Shown here: positions 10,357 to 23,700 of the stretch, one piece after another
Layout: every line of letters starts with the position of its first letter
How positions within the stretch are numbered: the stretch's first letter is position 1
Assembly (NCBI RefSeq): GCF_000002985.6
Contig: NC_003283.11
Span: 310,001 to 374,000 of the forward strand
Direction of reading: 5' to 3'
DNA length: 64,000 nucleotides
Origin: Caenorhabditis elegans
Lineage: Eukaryota; Nematoda; Chromadorea; Rhabditida; Rhabditidae
The notes under the pieces: generated by a model
What the model was told of the DNA's origin: nothing
What the model saw: only the letters and a program-made list of their open reading frames with translations
The model's database searches: none
Translations under genes and position numbers: made by a program

Positions 10357-13300
10357 ATGTACTCCGAATATTCGCCGACGTCCTCCTCCAGCTCATCAGG
10401 TTCTCCGGTGGAATTTAAGCCAGACAAGAGTCAACTTAATTCGTCGGAAAAATGTGCAATTTGTGGAAATCTTGCTTTTTGCTACAACTATGGTGTGAGT
10501 TTTAAAACAAATTCCAATTTTCTCATTGTTACGCCAAAAAAAAAAAGTTTCCGGAAATTAATATAGAACTATAGATAAATATTTGCAGTTTCTGAAAAGA
10601 ACTTCACTCTCAATTAAACGTTTTTGGAATTCCTTACTTAAGTTGACTTAAGTTGATCAAAAACTGGCAGTTTTTGAGTCACTTCGAAACTTCCTAATCA
10701 GGGGTGCGCGGCAATTGCCGAACGGCAATTCTACAAAATGAGACCGTTGGGCATATTCCCCCGAAATTTTTCATTAAAATTTAATGATACAATATAGTAA
10801 AATATTTGCTCTATCTGAAAATGACTTTTATTTGACTTGAAACAATCGAGAAAGTGTTCAAAAATTGTCTGAAAGTTGAAAATTGCCGGTGAAAATCGCC
10901 GAAAAATTGACGGCAATGCTACAACTACAACTTGCTACAACTATGGTGTGAGTTTTAAAACAAACTCCAACTGTTACGCCAAAAAAAAAATTTCCGGGAA
11001 ATAATATATGTACAACTATAGAGAAAGTACTTGCAGTTTCTGAAAGAACAAAGAAAAACTGGCAGTTTTTGAGCAATTTTTCGAAACGTCCTATTGAGAA
11101 TAAACATATTTTCAGAAAGTACAAAAATTTATCTGTATTTCTATACAAATTTTTTTTTAAAATTAGAAAAAACGTCACGTGTATTTTTTTCCTCATAATC
11201 AGGTTCTCTCGTGCAACGCGTGCAAAATGTTCTTCCGACGAGTCGAGGTAGACCGAATTACCTACCATTGTAAATATTGGGATAGATGCTACGACGGTCA
11301 AGAGTTTGTCAATGGTAAGTGTTCTCATTATTGCGCGTGAAATTTGATGCAGATAAAATTTTGTAAAATATTTCACAGAGCGGTTTTACTACGTGGCCGT
11401 AAAATTAGAAAACTCGGCCACCTTCATAACATGGATACGGGGCATTTTCTCAAAAATCGCCACGGTGGAACTATAGAACCCCCTTTCGAAAACATTCCCG
11501 TCAAGTTTCAGAAACATCCCACGTTAAAAATCCCAGATAAATCATTGGCCGAGTTTTAGATTTTTCTAGGCCACGTAGTAAAAGCCGCTCTGTGATTTAA
11601 CTGTACACGTGGAGTCAGAGTGTCTTATTTCGATTCAATCTTCAAAAAATGCGGAAGATGAGACGCAGATATCTCATCTGATTTCGCATGATTAGTATTC
11701 CCGCATTTTTTGTAGAACGTAATGAGACATCCTGACACGACTTGGCTGTACGGAATGAGAATTGGTCAAAAAATATTTTAAAATCTGAAGGGATCCCATC
11801 ATAACTTTTCAGGAAAGTTTTTTAGTTTTTAAAGGTTTAAAAAATTATGGGGCATAATGCTCACTGTATTCTATCCACCAACCTTCAGTCAAAAAATTCT
11901 CAAAACGATGTCGAGCTTGCCGATATCAGCGGTGTCTTCAAGTCGGCATGAAGTATATTTGTCCCGGAAAACTGGAACTCGAGCTGCTGAACCGCGTCGA
12001 CGACGAAACTTGCTCACTGATCAAAACGTTACTTTTGATGGATTCGAATCGCCGCCACAAAATCGCTAACTTTTATACACCCGACGATTTGACTCTCGTG
12101 GAAATTGTGAAAAACAATAAAAAGTCAAGAATGGTGACGAAAAGTGCCACGCAAATGATTACGGTTCACGATTGGACCCTTCTCGGGTTATATGTGACAA
12201 TTGAAATGTTTTTGAGCATGGAATTTATGGGATCCATAGATAATGAGGATAAAGTAAGCAAAAGCAAACGAGCTCTGTTGACAACTATTGTATACTCTTT
12301 CCAGATAATTCTCCTCCGCAATTTTTCTTTCAAGTCCGTTATTTTAAACAGTGCAATGCGATCATACAGCTCCAAAGTTGACCGAGTAACAACGCCCGAT
12401 GGGATCGATGTTTATCCGGACTTTATGTAAATTTTTACGGCTTCTTACTTTGTTTTAAAATGAAACTCAACTTATTAGGCTACGAATGTTTTCCCCGGAG
12501 TTCGTCATCGGAATCCGCAGTCGGCTTATAGCTCGACTGGCCGAGCTGAAAGTGACCGATGAAGAGCACATGCTGCTCAATGTTCTACTTTTCTGCGATG
12601 CAGGTAAGCTTCAATGAAGCAGAAAACCGAAAGATTATTTATAGAAAGGGGATTTTGATCTCGATCTTTGTATCTCTGTGACTCAGTGAGCAAATCTTTG
12701 AAAATGGAGCACAAATTGCGTGACTAGTCGGGGCGCTTGCACTAAGATAATCCCCTCCGGATATAGAAAACTAGATTATAGTTTTATGAGATTATTATAG
12801 CTTTGTGAAAGTGATTTTGCAGTGGTAAAGTTATGAGTTTGCCAAAAAATTTAAAAAAAAATTTCTGCAAAATTATGCCCAAGTTTGTCAATTTTAAGAA
12901 GAGTATTTTGCAAAATGTGGTCTCATTTTTTGAACAAACAGTCGTAGTTTGTAGTTTGTAGTCTCCACTCCAACTGTAAGCTAATTTGGAATGATACAAA
13001 ATTTCTGAACACATGCGTACTTTTCTGCCACGCCTAAAAAGCAGATTTTTTCTTGCAAAATTTGTGAAACTTGTTGAAAGAATTATCATAGTTTATAGTC
13101 ATTGTAGTTTCTAGTCATTGTAATTTGTAGTCTCCAATCGGAATAATGCCTTCTTTTTTGACATAATTAATTAAGAATATCTTTAAACAATTTCATAACT
13201 CATAAGTGAAATTTCTGAAAAATTCCGTATTCAAAGATATAAACCCTTTAACTGCCTACAATTTGCTTAATTTTAGCATTGTTATGATTTTATAGCAGGC

Positions 13301-13628
13301 CCCGCCTATTTATTGGTTGCTATCAACAAACTGAGATAAAAATGCACCCTATGCAAAAATATGAAAAATTTCAGCTCTCCACAACCTGTCCGAAAAAGCC
13401 GTAACAACAATCTCAAAGTACCAACAAATGTACAGCTCCGTCCTTCTTCAATACTGCCTCCACAGATACCAACAATCCGGCCCATCCCGATTCGCCGATC
13501 TCTTATCTCTTTGCCACGTGGTGAATCGAGCGTCAGAAGATGTGCAGCACCTCACTACGATCATACAACTTCACCAACCGAAAACTGAGTACAAACAGCT
13601 TTTCGTTGATGTATGCCATAGATTATGA
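10357..13628 (+). CDS. Nuclear hormone receptor (nematode-expanded NHR family)
   Basis: Six exons: 10357-10494, 11203-11314, 11889-12253, 12305-12426, 12479-12603 and 13375-13628 (1,116 nt, 371 aa). A Ser-rich leader (residues 1-30) precedes a C4 zinc-finger DNA-binding domain. Finger 1 cysteines are C33, C36, C50, C53, with P-box context SCNACKMFFRR. Finger 2 cysteines are C69, C75, C91, C94, ending CRYQRCLQVGM. C75 to C91 is longer than the classical spacing but common in the nematode-expanded receptors. The rest is a divergent helical ligand-binding domain with MITVHDWTLLGLYVT. It should be a nuclear ligand- or orphan-type transcription factor. Introns 1 and 2 are enlarged by duplications and MITEs. 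The paralogue number is not recognised. Confidence 0.9.
10480..11100 (+). repeat. Local duplication of the receptor exon-1 end and donor, flanking a MITE fragment
   Basis: 10480-10698 and 10928-11098 are homologous: both contain GCTACAACTATGGTGTGAGT (last exon-1 codons plus splice donor), TTACGCCAAAAAAAAAA, TTTGCAGTTTCTGAAA-like and AACTGGCAGTTTTTGAG. The second copy sits within intron 1 and carries a duplicate donor. Confidence 0.85.
10699..10927. mobile_element. Truncated hAT-like MITE in receptor intron 1
   Basis: Begins CAGGGGTGCGCGGCAATTGCCG, close to the ends of the element at 54194-54703 (CAGGGCTGGGCGGCAATTGCCG). The matching right terminus is missing; the sequence breaks off after GACGGCAAT near 10917 where the duplicated exon-1 segment starts. 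Confidence 0.6.
11374..11594. mobile_element. 221-bp MITE in receptor intron 2
   Basis: Termini CACAGAGCGG..TTTTACTACGTGGCC and its inverse at the right end (GGCCACGTAGTAAAAGCCGCTCTGTG region, 11569-11594). Flanked by ATTT at 11370-11373 and 11595-11598, a possible 4-bp target duplication. No coding capacity. Confidence 0.85.
11607..11741. mobile_element. ~135-bp MITE in receptor intron 2
   Basis: Inverted arms GTCAGAGTGTCTTATT (left) and AATGAGACATCCTGAC (right), each followed inwards by AAAAAATGCGG or its inverse. Related in arm sequence to the element at 59785-59958. Adjacent to the previous MITE. Confidence 0.8.
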
Positions 13629-13634
13629 AATAAA
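13629..13634 (+). terminator. Poly(A) signal of the receptor gene
   Basis: AATAAA begins directly after the TGA stop, giving a very short 3' UTR. Confidence 0.5.
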
Positions 13635-13687
13635 TTATTCGGAAAAAAAACCAACGTGTCCTGCTGGTCAGCTCAGAGCTCAAAGAG

Positions 13688-13690
<3 letters not shown>

Positions 13691-13718
<28 letters not shown>
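13691..13718 (+). repeat. (CA)n microsatellite
   Basis: About 14 uninterrupted CA dinucleotides in the 281-bp gap between two convergent stop codons. Produces HTHT and CVCV spurious ORFs. Confidence 0.95.
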
Positions 13719-13787
13719 TTCTTTCTTCTTCTAAAATTAGGCCGAACACCTGGAGCCATAAACTTCACACCTTGTTTTTTCATGACA

Positions 13788-13793
13788 TTTATT
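13788..13793 (-). terminator. Poly(A) signal of the ABCA transporter gene
   Basis: TTTATT on the plus strand, AATAAA on the minus strand, 117 nt past the transporter stop. Confidence 0.5.
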
Positions 13794-13909
13794 GGAAAAC
13801 AAACGAGAAAATGGGGCAAGAAAGAACAATCAAGAGGGTGAGACCCGAGTTTTGTCAAAAAAAAACAGGAATGTTTGGAAACGAAATAAATCATTTAAAG
13901 AAAACAAAA

Positions 13910-16900
13910 TTAGAAATACATGGCACTTTCCGCGTCGCTTTCAATGGTTAGTGCCCGATTCGTGTAACCATTCTGTTTGCCTCGCGAGTTGGCGGACCCT
14001 GTGCTGCTGGCTCCATCAAACTCCGAATCCGAAGATACCCCGGCGTCCCTGCTGAATTCGATGAACACCTGCTCCAGTGTGGTTTGCGACAGCGAGTAAT
14101 CATCCCAGTTGAGCGACGTGGAGACTGTTTCAAGCTTCTCGAAGAGGCGAGACCACGAATCTCCATCACGTGGAATGTCAAAGTTGAGCTGGAGGACGTG
14201 TTCCTCCTTGATGACGCTTCCGCGGAATGTTTGCTTGATCGTTGACTTGGTCTTTTCAGCGTCATTTCGGTTCTTGAGACGGATTAGCAGAGTGTATCCA
14301 CTTCCATATCTACTCTTGATATGCTGACAACTTCCATAGCATCGGAATTTTCCTGAAAACTTGAATTTTAAAGGCCCATTGATAATGTATCCTCACCATA
14401 AACCATAATCGCCAGTTCCGTGCACAACGCTTCACATTCATCCATACTATGAGAAGTGAGGACAAGAGCAGTACCCAAGTCTCTCAAACGATTCAAAATA
14501 TTCCAGATAATACGTCTAGCCTTTGGATCCACACCTGAGGTCGGCTCGTCGAGGAGGAGGACGTCGGGCAGACCAACAATGGCAATACCCAGGGAGAGAC
14601 GGCGCTTGTTTCCGCCAGAGTAGGTCTTGATTTGGCGACTGGCATACATTCCGATTCCGATAGCGTGGATAACAGCGTTGACCTGAAAATTACGATTAAA
14701 AATACTTTGACGCAGTACTCTTAGTCCGGGTTCGAGGAACACATCCTCCAGCTCAACTTTGACATTCCACGCTCTAGATGGACCTGTCTTATACCACACA
14801 GGCCCAGCCAGCAAAAAGGGACTACCCGGCCGTCTGTTTCTTCTAGCGGTGGTCCGCGTCAGACCTGTTCGGCATTTGGAATTTATCGGCATGTCGAACT
14901 CCTGATGTAATTTGTCTAAACACTTAAGTCCCTCACCTTTTTCGGAATATCCTTCTCCGGTATGCCTCGAATTCTGGCGAACATGTACAGAGTCTCCTCT
15001 CCAGACATTTCCTTGATAATCGCGTCATATTGTGGGCAGTATCCCGTGTTTGCTCCGGCTTCCCTCCAATTGTTCTTCACGCTCCAACCATTTACGTAGG
15101 CATCTCCTGAACTAATCGAGTTCTCTCCAGTGAGCATTTGGAACGTGGACGTTTTTCCGGCTCCGTTAACTCCCAGAAGTCCGAAGCAGTCTTTGGAGTT
15201 GACATGGAAGTTGACTCCTTTCACGGCGTTGAAGTTTCCGTACCTGAAAATTGAACCGGTAAAGCCTTGATTTAAAGAAAAAGGAAAATTTGTAATCTTA
15301 CCATTTCACCAAATTATTACTGACTAGAGCCGTCTTGTTGTTATTCGCAAGTCTTTGAACCACTGATTTCTCCGCAATTACATCCGAATCCTCCACATCT
15401 CTCTCATCAACTTTATCAGTATCGGTGATATCCCAAATTGGGTTATCAGCTTTTCTACATCTTATCAATGCAAACAGTTTTGTGAACTGATCATTTTCTC
15501 TCATGAACACCCAAATCCAATAGATGAATCCTTGGACGGCAAGGAATATCACATAGACTAAAATTCCTTTCCGATTTCCAACAAAGAGCACGTTATCGAC
15601 GTAGAGACGTTCTGAAGCAGTTCCACAGCAAGCCGTCACCGCTTTGAACATCGGAATCGTGCAGTCAAGTTTCTTGCAAGCGATTCGAACGTTCTCGTTT
15701 TGGAAGGTCTGAAAATTTTCATTTTTTATTCCTGAAGATATCACTTTAAAACTTACCACTGTGGCGATCTGCGAAATGTTATACGTCGGGAAGAGCCACG
15801 CAAAAATGATGGACCACAGATAACCAGCATCCAGACTAGACGTTTGAGAAATAATCGGAACTGCGATCGACCCAATCATTCCTGTCAAAATATGATACAT
15901 CGTGACCATCATGAATCCTTTCGGCGCGGACTCGAAGAAGAACTGGAACCAATAGGTGAAGGGCAGCGCGGTCCAGCCGTATAAAAGGAAGGAGAGGGTA
16001 AGGATCAGCATGACACCAAAGTCATGGGTGTAGGCGGTGATGTTGAAGATGTAGAAGATGGCGTCGAAGCAAAGGATCCGAATGACAAACCACGCGGCGT
16101 CCCAGATGAACGCAGTCAGCCAGAACATCCAAGGACGGATTCCTGAGAGCAGCTGCATGTGCTTGGATTTCTTCTTGCGTTCGGTAATCAGGAATTGGGA
16201 ATATCCAGCAACGCAGACAGCGAAGGATACTGTAAAAGTGTATATAGATTGATGGGCTGGAACGAAATGGACAGCGTGTCATACCAATCAATCCATAAGC
16301 AATCAAAAATGCGGCTCCGTCACTTCTATTCGTATTCTTCAACGTGTCTTGGGTGGATGGTGGGAGAGGGTGATTCACAGCCTGCAAAGAAATCGATAAA
16401 TTAAAATTTTCACTTCCAATTAGCAATGTTAGAAGGGACTGGGCCCTATTTATCAACATTCTCAACTAGAACCTCACCGTAAACGAATACTGCTTCTTCT
16501 GCTTTTGCGACAAAATCATAGAATCCGTGAAAGTAATTGCTAGCGCTGGTGTGTATAAACCGAAATTGTTGAAGAATGCTGAAATTGTTTCCCATATTTT
16601 TGAGAAAAAAAACCCAGACTAACTTTTAAGAGATGGAACGGATACAGTACTGAAATTGAACATAGACGGTACAAAACCAAGTGCATAATGAAGCCCGAAT
16701 GTCCGGGAACCCATAGCATTTGTCTGATCCATAATGAATTTCTCAACGTTGCTAGTTATATCGACCACTGTTTGAGTGACACCAAGCTGTGTCACGGTGC
16801 CTTGAACCATGCTGAAAAAATATTGTTTGAAGTACAAGAACTCCAACAAAATCTCACCTGGACAAATTTTGCGAGCCTCCAAGAAGCGTGACATAGTTCC

Positions 16901-19900
16901 CAGAGTCACTGACAAGGTGACCCGCTTTTTTCGTGTCGGAGAATGGAGCCAATGAAATTGTCTGTGGATCCTGTTCTTTGACAGAAGGGAGCACTTGAGA
17001 CGTGAACACCATAAGAACCAAGTAAGCAACCGGGAACACCAGCTGTGGCAAAAATTGAGTCCATTTACGGAAGAAAAAGATGGCTCGCTTGTAGAACATC
17101 GCCTTGGCGTGCTGCATTTGAAGAGTGAAGCCTGTTACGCGGACCTGGGCGCGGAGGTCTTGTAAAATCGGATCATCTTTCTCAATCATCTCACTGATAT
17201 CATTTTCAATGCCATGCTCATAATTGTAGCGCTCATCTGCCGTGTGTCCAACTTTCAGGAACACCTCCTCCATAGTGGTGATGGAAACTCCAAAACTGGT
17301 GATTCCACATTGTGTCTGATGATCTTCAAGTTCTTTAAACAATTTTGGGAAAATCGGGCGGTGCGTGGCCGACAGAAGATACGTGGCTTCTTGACCAATG
17401 TAGGAGAAGACGTGGGCTTCTGGAAAGTTTGTTGGTGAGAGTTTACCACAGAATATACGGTACCTGGAATATATTCTCTAATGATGTCCGTGGTCTTCGA
17501 GACGTCTGGAGTAGAAGTGGTGTCATAAACAATTGTCAAATGGTACCCGTCTCCATATTGCTGTTTGAGGAACATTGGGGAGCCACAGCATTCCAGCTGA
17601 CCGTGAGCCATAATTGCAATTCTGTCCCCTGAAAAACTTAAAGATTATTGACACTATTTATAATTTTCCACTCACCTAACAAGTCAGCTTCCTCCATGAA
17701 ATGAGTAGTCAACAAAATGGTTCTCCGTTCCTTCTCTCGTTGAATCAGTGTCCATGTCTCGTGTCTAGCTCCAGGATCCATGCCAGATGTCGGCTCGTCG
17801 AGCATCACAACCTCTGAGCCTCCAATCAAGGCAATAGCTAATGATAGCTTCCGCTTCTGTCCACCAGACAAGGCGCCCGCCATGAAATCAGCCTTGAAGT
17901 CGATTCTCAGTCGAGCCAGAATCTCACGAGCCTCTTCGGGATCCCATGTCCTCTCCTTCAGCTTTGCGAAAAACTCGAGATGCTCCATGACCGTCATGAA
18001 TCCGAAAAGTGTGTTGTATTGCGGACAGAGTCCCATTTCACGGCGGATCTTTGGCAGCGAAGTTCTAATGTCAAAATCATTAACGTACGCCGAACCCGAG
18101 CTAGGCGAGGCTACTCCGGTAAGCATACTGAACGTAGTCGACTTTCCGGCTCCATTGTGCCCAAGTAGTACTGTACATTGACCCGGGTACATTTTCAGGT
18201 TCAAATTGCTAACGGCTCGTTTTTCTCCAGATTTTCCAAATTTACAGTCAAAGAGTTTCTTGAAAAACGATGTACCATAAGTTTTCGTTAGGTTGACCAC
18301 ATTAATAGTTGGTATGAGATCGGTGGGCTCTTTCTCGAGCTTCACATGATCCGCGTATTGTATTTGTTGGAACTGATCAGAAGAGTCCACAGTCTTGGAG
18401 CCGCTATTCGGGAACCAGTAGGATGGCTGAAATTAAGAAATTGATATCTACAACAACTATGTATATTAACCTACCAGGACAAAGAACCATGGTTTTTGAG
18501 GCACTCCTTCTCCTCCTGGAATCACTGCTTCAATGTACCATGTCAAAATAATCATGATAATTCCATCGACGATAAGTGCGATCAAAGCATGTCCAAACGT
18601 CAAGTTGTTATCAGGGCTTGGCGGTGTAAAAAGCTCTCCCCACTTGAGCCCATCCGCCTGTGTCTCGTAGGCAGCTAGCAGTTGAAGCCCGTAGTTTAAC
18701 GCAATATCCGGGTTGATGCAATTAATAAGTCGGTAGCCCAATGGGTACGGATTCGTTTGATCGATGGAGGAGAAGAATGCGTACCAGAAGTAGAGCAACA
18801 TCCAGAAGACGACAGAGATAAGGGTGGCCGATGTGGCGGAGTTCATGAATGAGGAGATCATAAAGGCGAAGTAGACAACATCGAAGGCGTAGATCATCAG
18901 GAAGACGAACATTAGTGTCATGTCGGATTTCAAAGCGACGAAGTGCATGAGAATCGTTAACACAATAACTGCAAAAGTGAGCTTGGCGTAGTTGATGATA
19001 AAATGAGCAACCCAGTTGATAAACTGGGATAGTCCCATGACTCTCATGTACTCTTTCAGCCGATCCTCCTTCTCCACAACAACCGCCCTTACGATGTAAA
19101 TGACGCTGGTCATGAAGGAGAAAATCACAATGACAGGCATGAAGAACGCTCCGATCTCAATAATCTTCGTGGAATACCCGGGAAACGGGAATCTCGATAC
19201 TTGGTAGGAATCGAGAAGCGGGGTGAGCTGAGCATCCTCCCCAGTGATAATCTCGGTGATCGCCACGTCGACAGCTCTTTGGACAGTCATGAAACCCTCC
19301 TGCCAGTATCCGGGGGAACCTCCGTCATTGTCATCCGGGTTGATGGGACCGCTGACATACTGAACAGCAAATGAGACAGAGGTATCCCATGGGTAGGAGT
19401 TGTCACCGAAGGCCTGCAAAATTTCAAGTTCAAGTTGAAAAAGTAGGAGGTGATAAAACCAACGTTTCTGGATCTTCGGTGAGTATTTGAGAGTCGGATT
19501 GTGTAGGTGAAATCTCGTTTGTCGGGGTTCTTGAGATCTTTTGCGATGGAGTCGTCGAACACAATACCAGCTGAAATATTGGAGCATATCAATTCCCATA
19601 AAACTATTGGGTCCAGAGTCGAAATTCATATATTTTTTCGTTGCATATCAATTTTTTGAAATTGTGGCATAGTTTTGTACGGAAGGCCCAGCCGAAGCCT
19701 AAGCCAAAGCCCAACTTACCCAAAAGCGGATTGTCACATTCACTCTGAAACTGTCCCTGCATCCAGGAAACCATTTCGCCTTCGGTTGTGAACCCTTTGT
19801 ATGTCATATTCGTGTTCAAAACTGGTACTGCTGTGATATTGTAGAGTCCCTTTATGTATGCCGCGACAGGATTGAGTAGATCATTCGCTGTGTAACGATT

Positions 19901-20724
19901 TTGGATTTTGTCCATGATTTGTTTAGTGGCATCTGTCATTGGTGCATAGGCGAAGATAATGTCTGGAAATTAATGATTTTCATAAAATTAAAACGATCCA
20001 AATTTGATTTTTAGGAATTTTTTTTTGCAAATTTCCGAGAAAACTCACCCATTCGATACTTGTTAACTCCTATCGTATAAGTATTCAAAAATTGACAAGT
20101 GAGCTGCGAATTAAACAGAAAATATGGTTCAACGATTGCAGATTTTATGGGGTCATCGGGATCCGTGGGCATTATGAGATCGTAGGCACTGCCGGAGACT
20201 GGCCACGCCGCATATTTACGCTCTGTGTACGTTGTCTCGAATTGTCCGGAGAACTGTAAAAAATTTGGTATTGAATTTTTTACAGCCAAAAAAGATGAAA
20301 ACTCGGTTTTTACCTATAATAATGTTTAGAATTAGACCAAAAAACTTTTTTTTCTATGTTTTGTTTATGTTTTAATTACGTTTATACTTGCATTTAAAAA
20401 TTCTATAGGTTTAAAACCTGAAATTTCTAAAATTTCCACGTTTTGGTAAAGTCTCTACCAAGCTACATACTATAACTTTGACTGAATATTTGAAAAAATT
20501 AAAAATTTTTGGAGTGTTTCATTTTTAAATTGAATTAAAACCAAATATTTTTCAGTAATTTTTCAAAAATTTCAAAATTTCAAACTTACACCAATCAAAA
20601 GCCCAAAACTGGCTCCGATGAGAATGAGGGGAACGACGAGCTCGAAAAGAGCAAACCACGGTGATCTGAGCTGCTGGAGCCAGTTTTTCCAGAGCAGGAG
20701 CCGGAGTTGGCCCAATGCACCCAT
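13910..20724 (-). CDS. abt-4: ABCA-subfamily full ABC transporter
   Basis: Sixteen exons: 20724-20590, 20253-20049, 19962-19720, 19570-19464, 19413-18475, 18426-17676, 17628-17464, 17419-16858, 16811-16624, 16578-16478, 16381-16285, 16229-15757, 15708-15302, 15243-14937, 14682-14397 and 14352-13910. They sum to 5,409 nt, 1,802 aa. Residues 22-43 form TM1, then a large extracytosolic loop, a membrane block (about 270-540), and NBD1 with Walker [10 protein letters not shown] (about 632), signature LSGGQ (730) and Walker [12 protein letters not shown] second loop and membrane block follow, then NBD2 with Walker [10 protein letters not shown] (about 1482), signature YSGGN (1581) and [18 protein letters not shown] after NBD1 and [11 protein letters not shown] after NBD2 are ABCA hallmarks. 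ABCA proteins export or flip lipids in membranes. All catalytic motifs are intact. The start follows a trans-splice-like TTTTTTCAG. The symbol is from memory of the worm ABCA set (ced-7, abt-1 to -5); ced-7 is on another chromosome. Confidence 0.9.
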
Positions 20725-23700
20725 TCTGAAAAAAGGGATGGTTTAAGAAATCTAAATTGAATAAAAAGAAAAGAAAAATAGAAAAAAATGAAACCAAATT
20801 TTTTTTGAATAAATTTTTAAAAACTGATTAAAAGTTGCTAAACTCTGGTCTGGCAATTTTATGGTAGGCAGGCAGGTTTGGGCTGTACGTGCCTGATGCT
20901 GCAAATAAAATGATGGAAAAATCAAGTTTTTACTAAATATAACAAAAATAAATTTTCTCAAATTTTTAAAATTATGTCTAAAATTTCAAAAAATGAAGAA
21001 AATGCCTAAAATATTGTGATCTTTTGATATTTTTTGAAAACTTTGAAAACTTTACGAAAAATCGAAATTTTTCATTCAAATTAAGGAATAAAACGCATTC
21101 TAACTTAAAAATTTCAAAAATTATGGATTCTATTTACTATTAGTTTCAAAAAATTGATATTTTCGAAAACCGAAATTGGCTAGAAATTTTTTCAAAATTG
21201 TTTTCAGAAAATTGAAAATTCTAAAATTCCTTAACTCTTCTGCAAGTTCTACCAAAACTCTCAAGCTCAGCATTTTCTGAATGACCTCTCTCAAGTATTT
21301 GGCTATGAATAATAACATGCGGAAGAAAAGTGTGAAAACCTTAAAAATTGAGCAAACACACTTTTGCTCAAGAGTCTCAAGTTCACAGTGACAGTTAAAA
21401 TTGGAAAACTGGGAGAGCCGAGGAAAAGAAGAAAAAAGGAAAATTATCAAATCGTGATTTCTGATTTGATCAGAAAAGTGTTGGGAGGAGAGAGGAAAAG
21501 TCGTATTCTGTTGCCAGTTTTTATAGACATTTTTAGACTTGGGTACACACAAAAAGTTGAGTCAAGCTATCAAAAAAGGGAACATGATCATCGTTAAAAA
21601 TGGAACGGAGGTTTAAAATGAAGTTAAAGAAAAGAAAACTTAGAAATCAGGAAAAGGTATTGAAATAAAAATGTTTTTAAAAAAATGTAGTTTTCAACTT
21701 TAAAGGAAAAATTCTCAAAAACCTATATTAATATTTGAAGCAAAAATAAACCAAAAAATTCGAAGGAAATTTTCATTTTTGATCCACGGCTTCAAAAAAA
21801 CGGCAAAAACTGAGATTATTTCAAAAAATAAAAATAAAAAAAATATTCGTACAATTAGAATAAAGAAAATTTTTTAAAAAATTAGAATTAGAAACATTTT
21901 TTAAAGCAATGCTTTAAGCTAAATTATTTTAATAAGTAGAATTTTTGAAATCGACCAAAAAATATTTTTCAACTTTTTTTTGAAATATTCACATTTCAAA
22001 AATTGTAGAATACTTCAAAAAAAAATCTAAAGTTAAAAAATTTGGAAATTTACTAAAAAATTTAGAAAGTGTTTAATTTTAGTATAATTTTAAGCTGTAA
22101 TTAAAACAATTACTTTTAGCCATTATTTTTTTAAATGTAAATTTTCAGTCTTAAAATATTATGATTTTTTTTGAAATACGACTAAAATTTTCCGATTTAT
22201 TAGGCTTCTGAATTTACGAGTTTCCCACCTTTTACGAGTTTCCCACCAGTTTCCTACTTACTAAGTAAGTAAGTAAGTAAGTATATTAGTTAAGTTTCAA
22301 AAATACACGTATTTTCATTTTTGTTTAAACAAATTTCTGGAATGAAAAAAAATAATTTTTGAATTCAAAGATGTTCTATCAAAAAAATATTGGTTCAAAA
22401 TGTTTGAATTAATTCAATTTTTAAAACAAAAAAAATCGAAAAAAAGGCGATTTCATAAAAATCAAAAGTAAATAGACTCTGCTTCTTCTCGTCATATCAA
22501 AAACTGCCAAAAAATCAATAAACTGGCTCCTACCCATGACCAAACTACACAAAGCAAACAAGGGTCCTTTAAGGGGGTACCTACAGGTATCATATAACAT
22601 AGATATGCATATGATCTTGGAAAAATGCGGAGCCAACTCTCCTGAAAATATGCTTGAAACAAGCCAACACCTTTTTGATGAGAAGCCTCTCCGCCCGCCC
22701 TTTGTGCTCCACACTGTGTTCCCTTATCAAACCGTGCCTTTGTGTTTACAATTTGTGAGAAACTTTTGAAACTTTTTTTGCCGCCTTACTTGGGCAAATA
22801 GAGGAAATAATTCGATTTGATTTCACAATTTTCCTGTTATCAAACTGTGGTCTGGGGATGTGAGTCAATTATTGAACGGTGCAAAAATCACAAAACGGTC
22901 ACAAATTGCTCGTTATTTTTTTCGTGATTTGCTAATTTCAAAAGTGGCACAGAAAGTTCTATTATCAAATTATTTTCAGTTTTTCTCGATAAAAAAACAA
23001 CTTGTGTTCCGTATAGGCCTAGTTGTCAGCCTGCAAGCCGGCCTTCGTCTGACGCAACTTTCAGATAGGCGCCAATACAAGATCGTATATGTTTTAAAAG
23101 TTTCATGAAAAATATTCATTACTGCAAAAGGTTCAAAATACATTGCCTACCAACCTACCTACCAACCTGAAATTCCAAAGCAGGCACCGGCAGGAAAGTA
23201 GGCTGGTTGAAAAGCTGGTAACTGGTAGAAAAATAACAGATTTTCGGAAATATTTCTTACATTTCTTATTTTTATTAATTCTTAAAATATAAATATTTTT
23301 TGAAAATTTAAAAATAAGTCAAAAATAAATATTTTGAGCATCCGTCTATCTTTTTTATACCTAATTTTAAAACCGTGACAATAATGTCAATTTGTCCGGA
23401 AAAAATTGACATTTTCCAAAATTTTGATAGGAAAAAACCCGCATTTTGTGTGAAAAATTCCATAATCAACAATTTTCGATAAGGATACATAGAGAAGAAG
23501 GGAAATTTTATAACACCAAAAAACAAATTTGCAGAACCTGAGCATTTGGCGTGCTAGCCTAAGATTGCCTACTGCCACCACACCCTGAAGGCGCGTAGGT
23601 AGGCAGGCACGCAGGCATGATGTCGTGGCGAGCACCGAACAATAAAAAACCAAAGTAAATCCAATTAAAGTTACTCAAACGTAATTTATTTTATACTACC

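Noticed and set aside
10858..11376. 172-aa minus-strand ORF over receptor intron 1
   Set aside because: Antisense to exon 2 and to repeats; low-complexity composition, no domain, no splice context.
13540..13894. ORFs with HTHTHT or CVCVCV runs
   Set aside because: Products of the (CA)n microsatellite at 13691-13718.
14368..14892. Extended ORF upstream of transporter exon 15, with [15 protein letters not shown]
   Set aside because: Intron sequence that happens to be open; the phase-matched junction 14937/14682 gives the conserved ABCA sequence without it.
20011..20289. ORF starting at 20289 read as an initiating Met
   Set aside because: The codon is TTG within an intron; exon 2 of the transporter begins at 20253 after TTTACAG.
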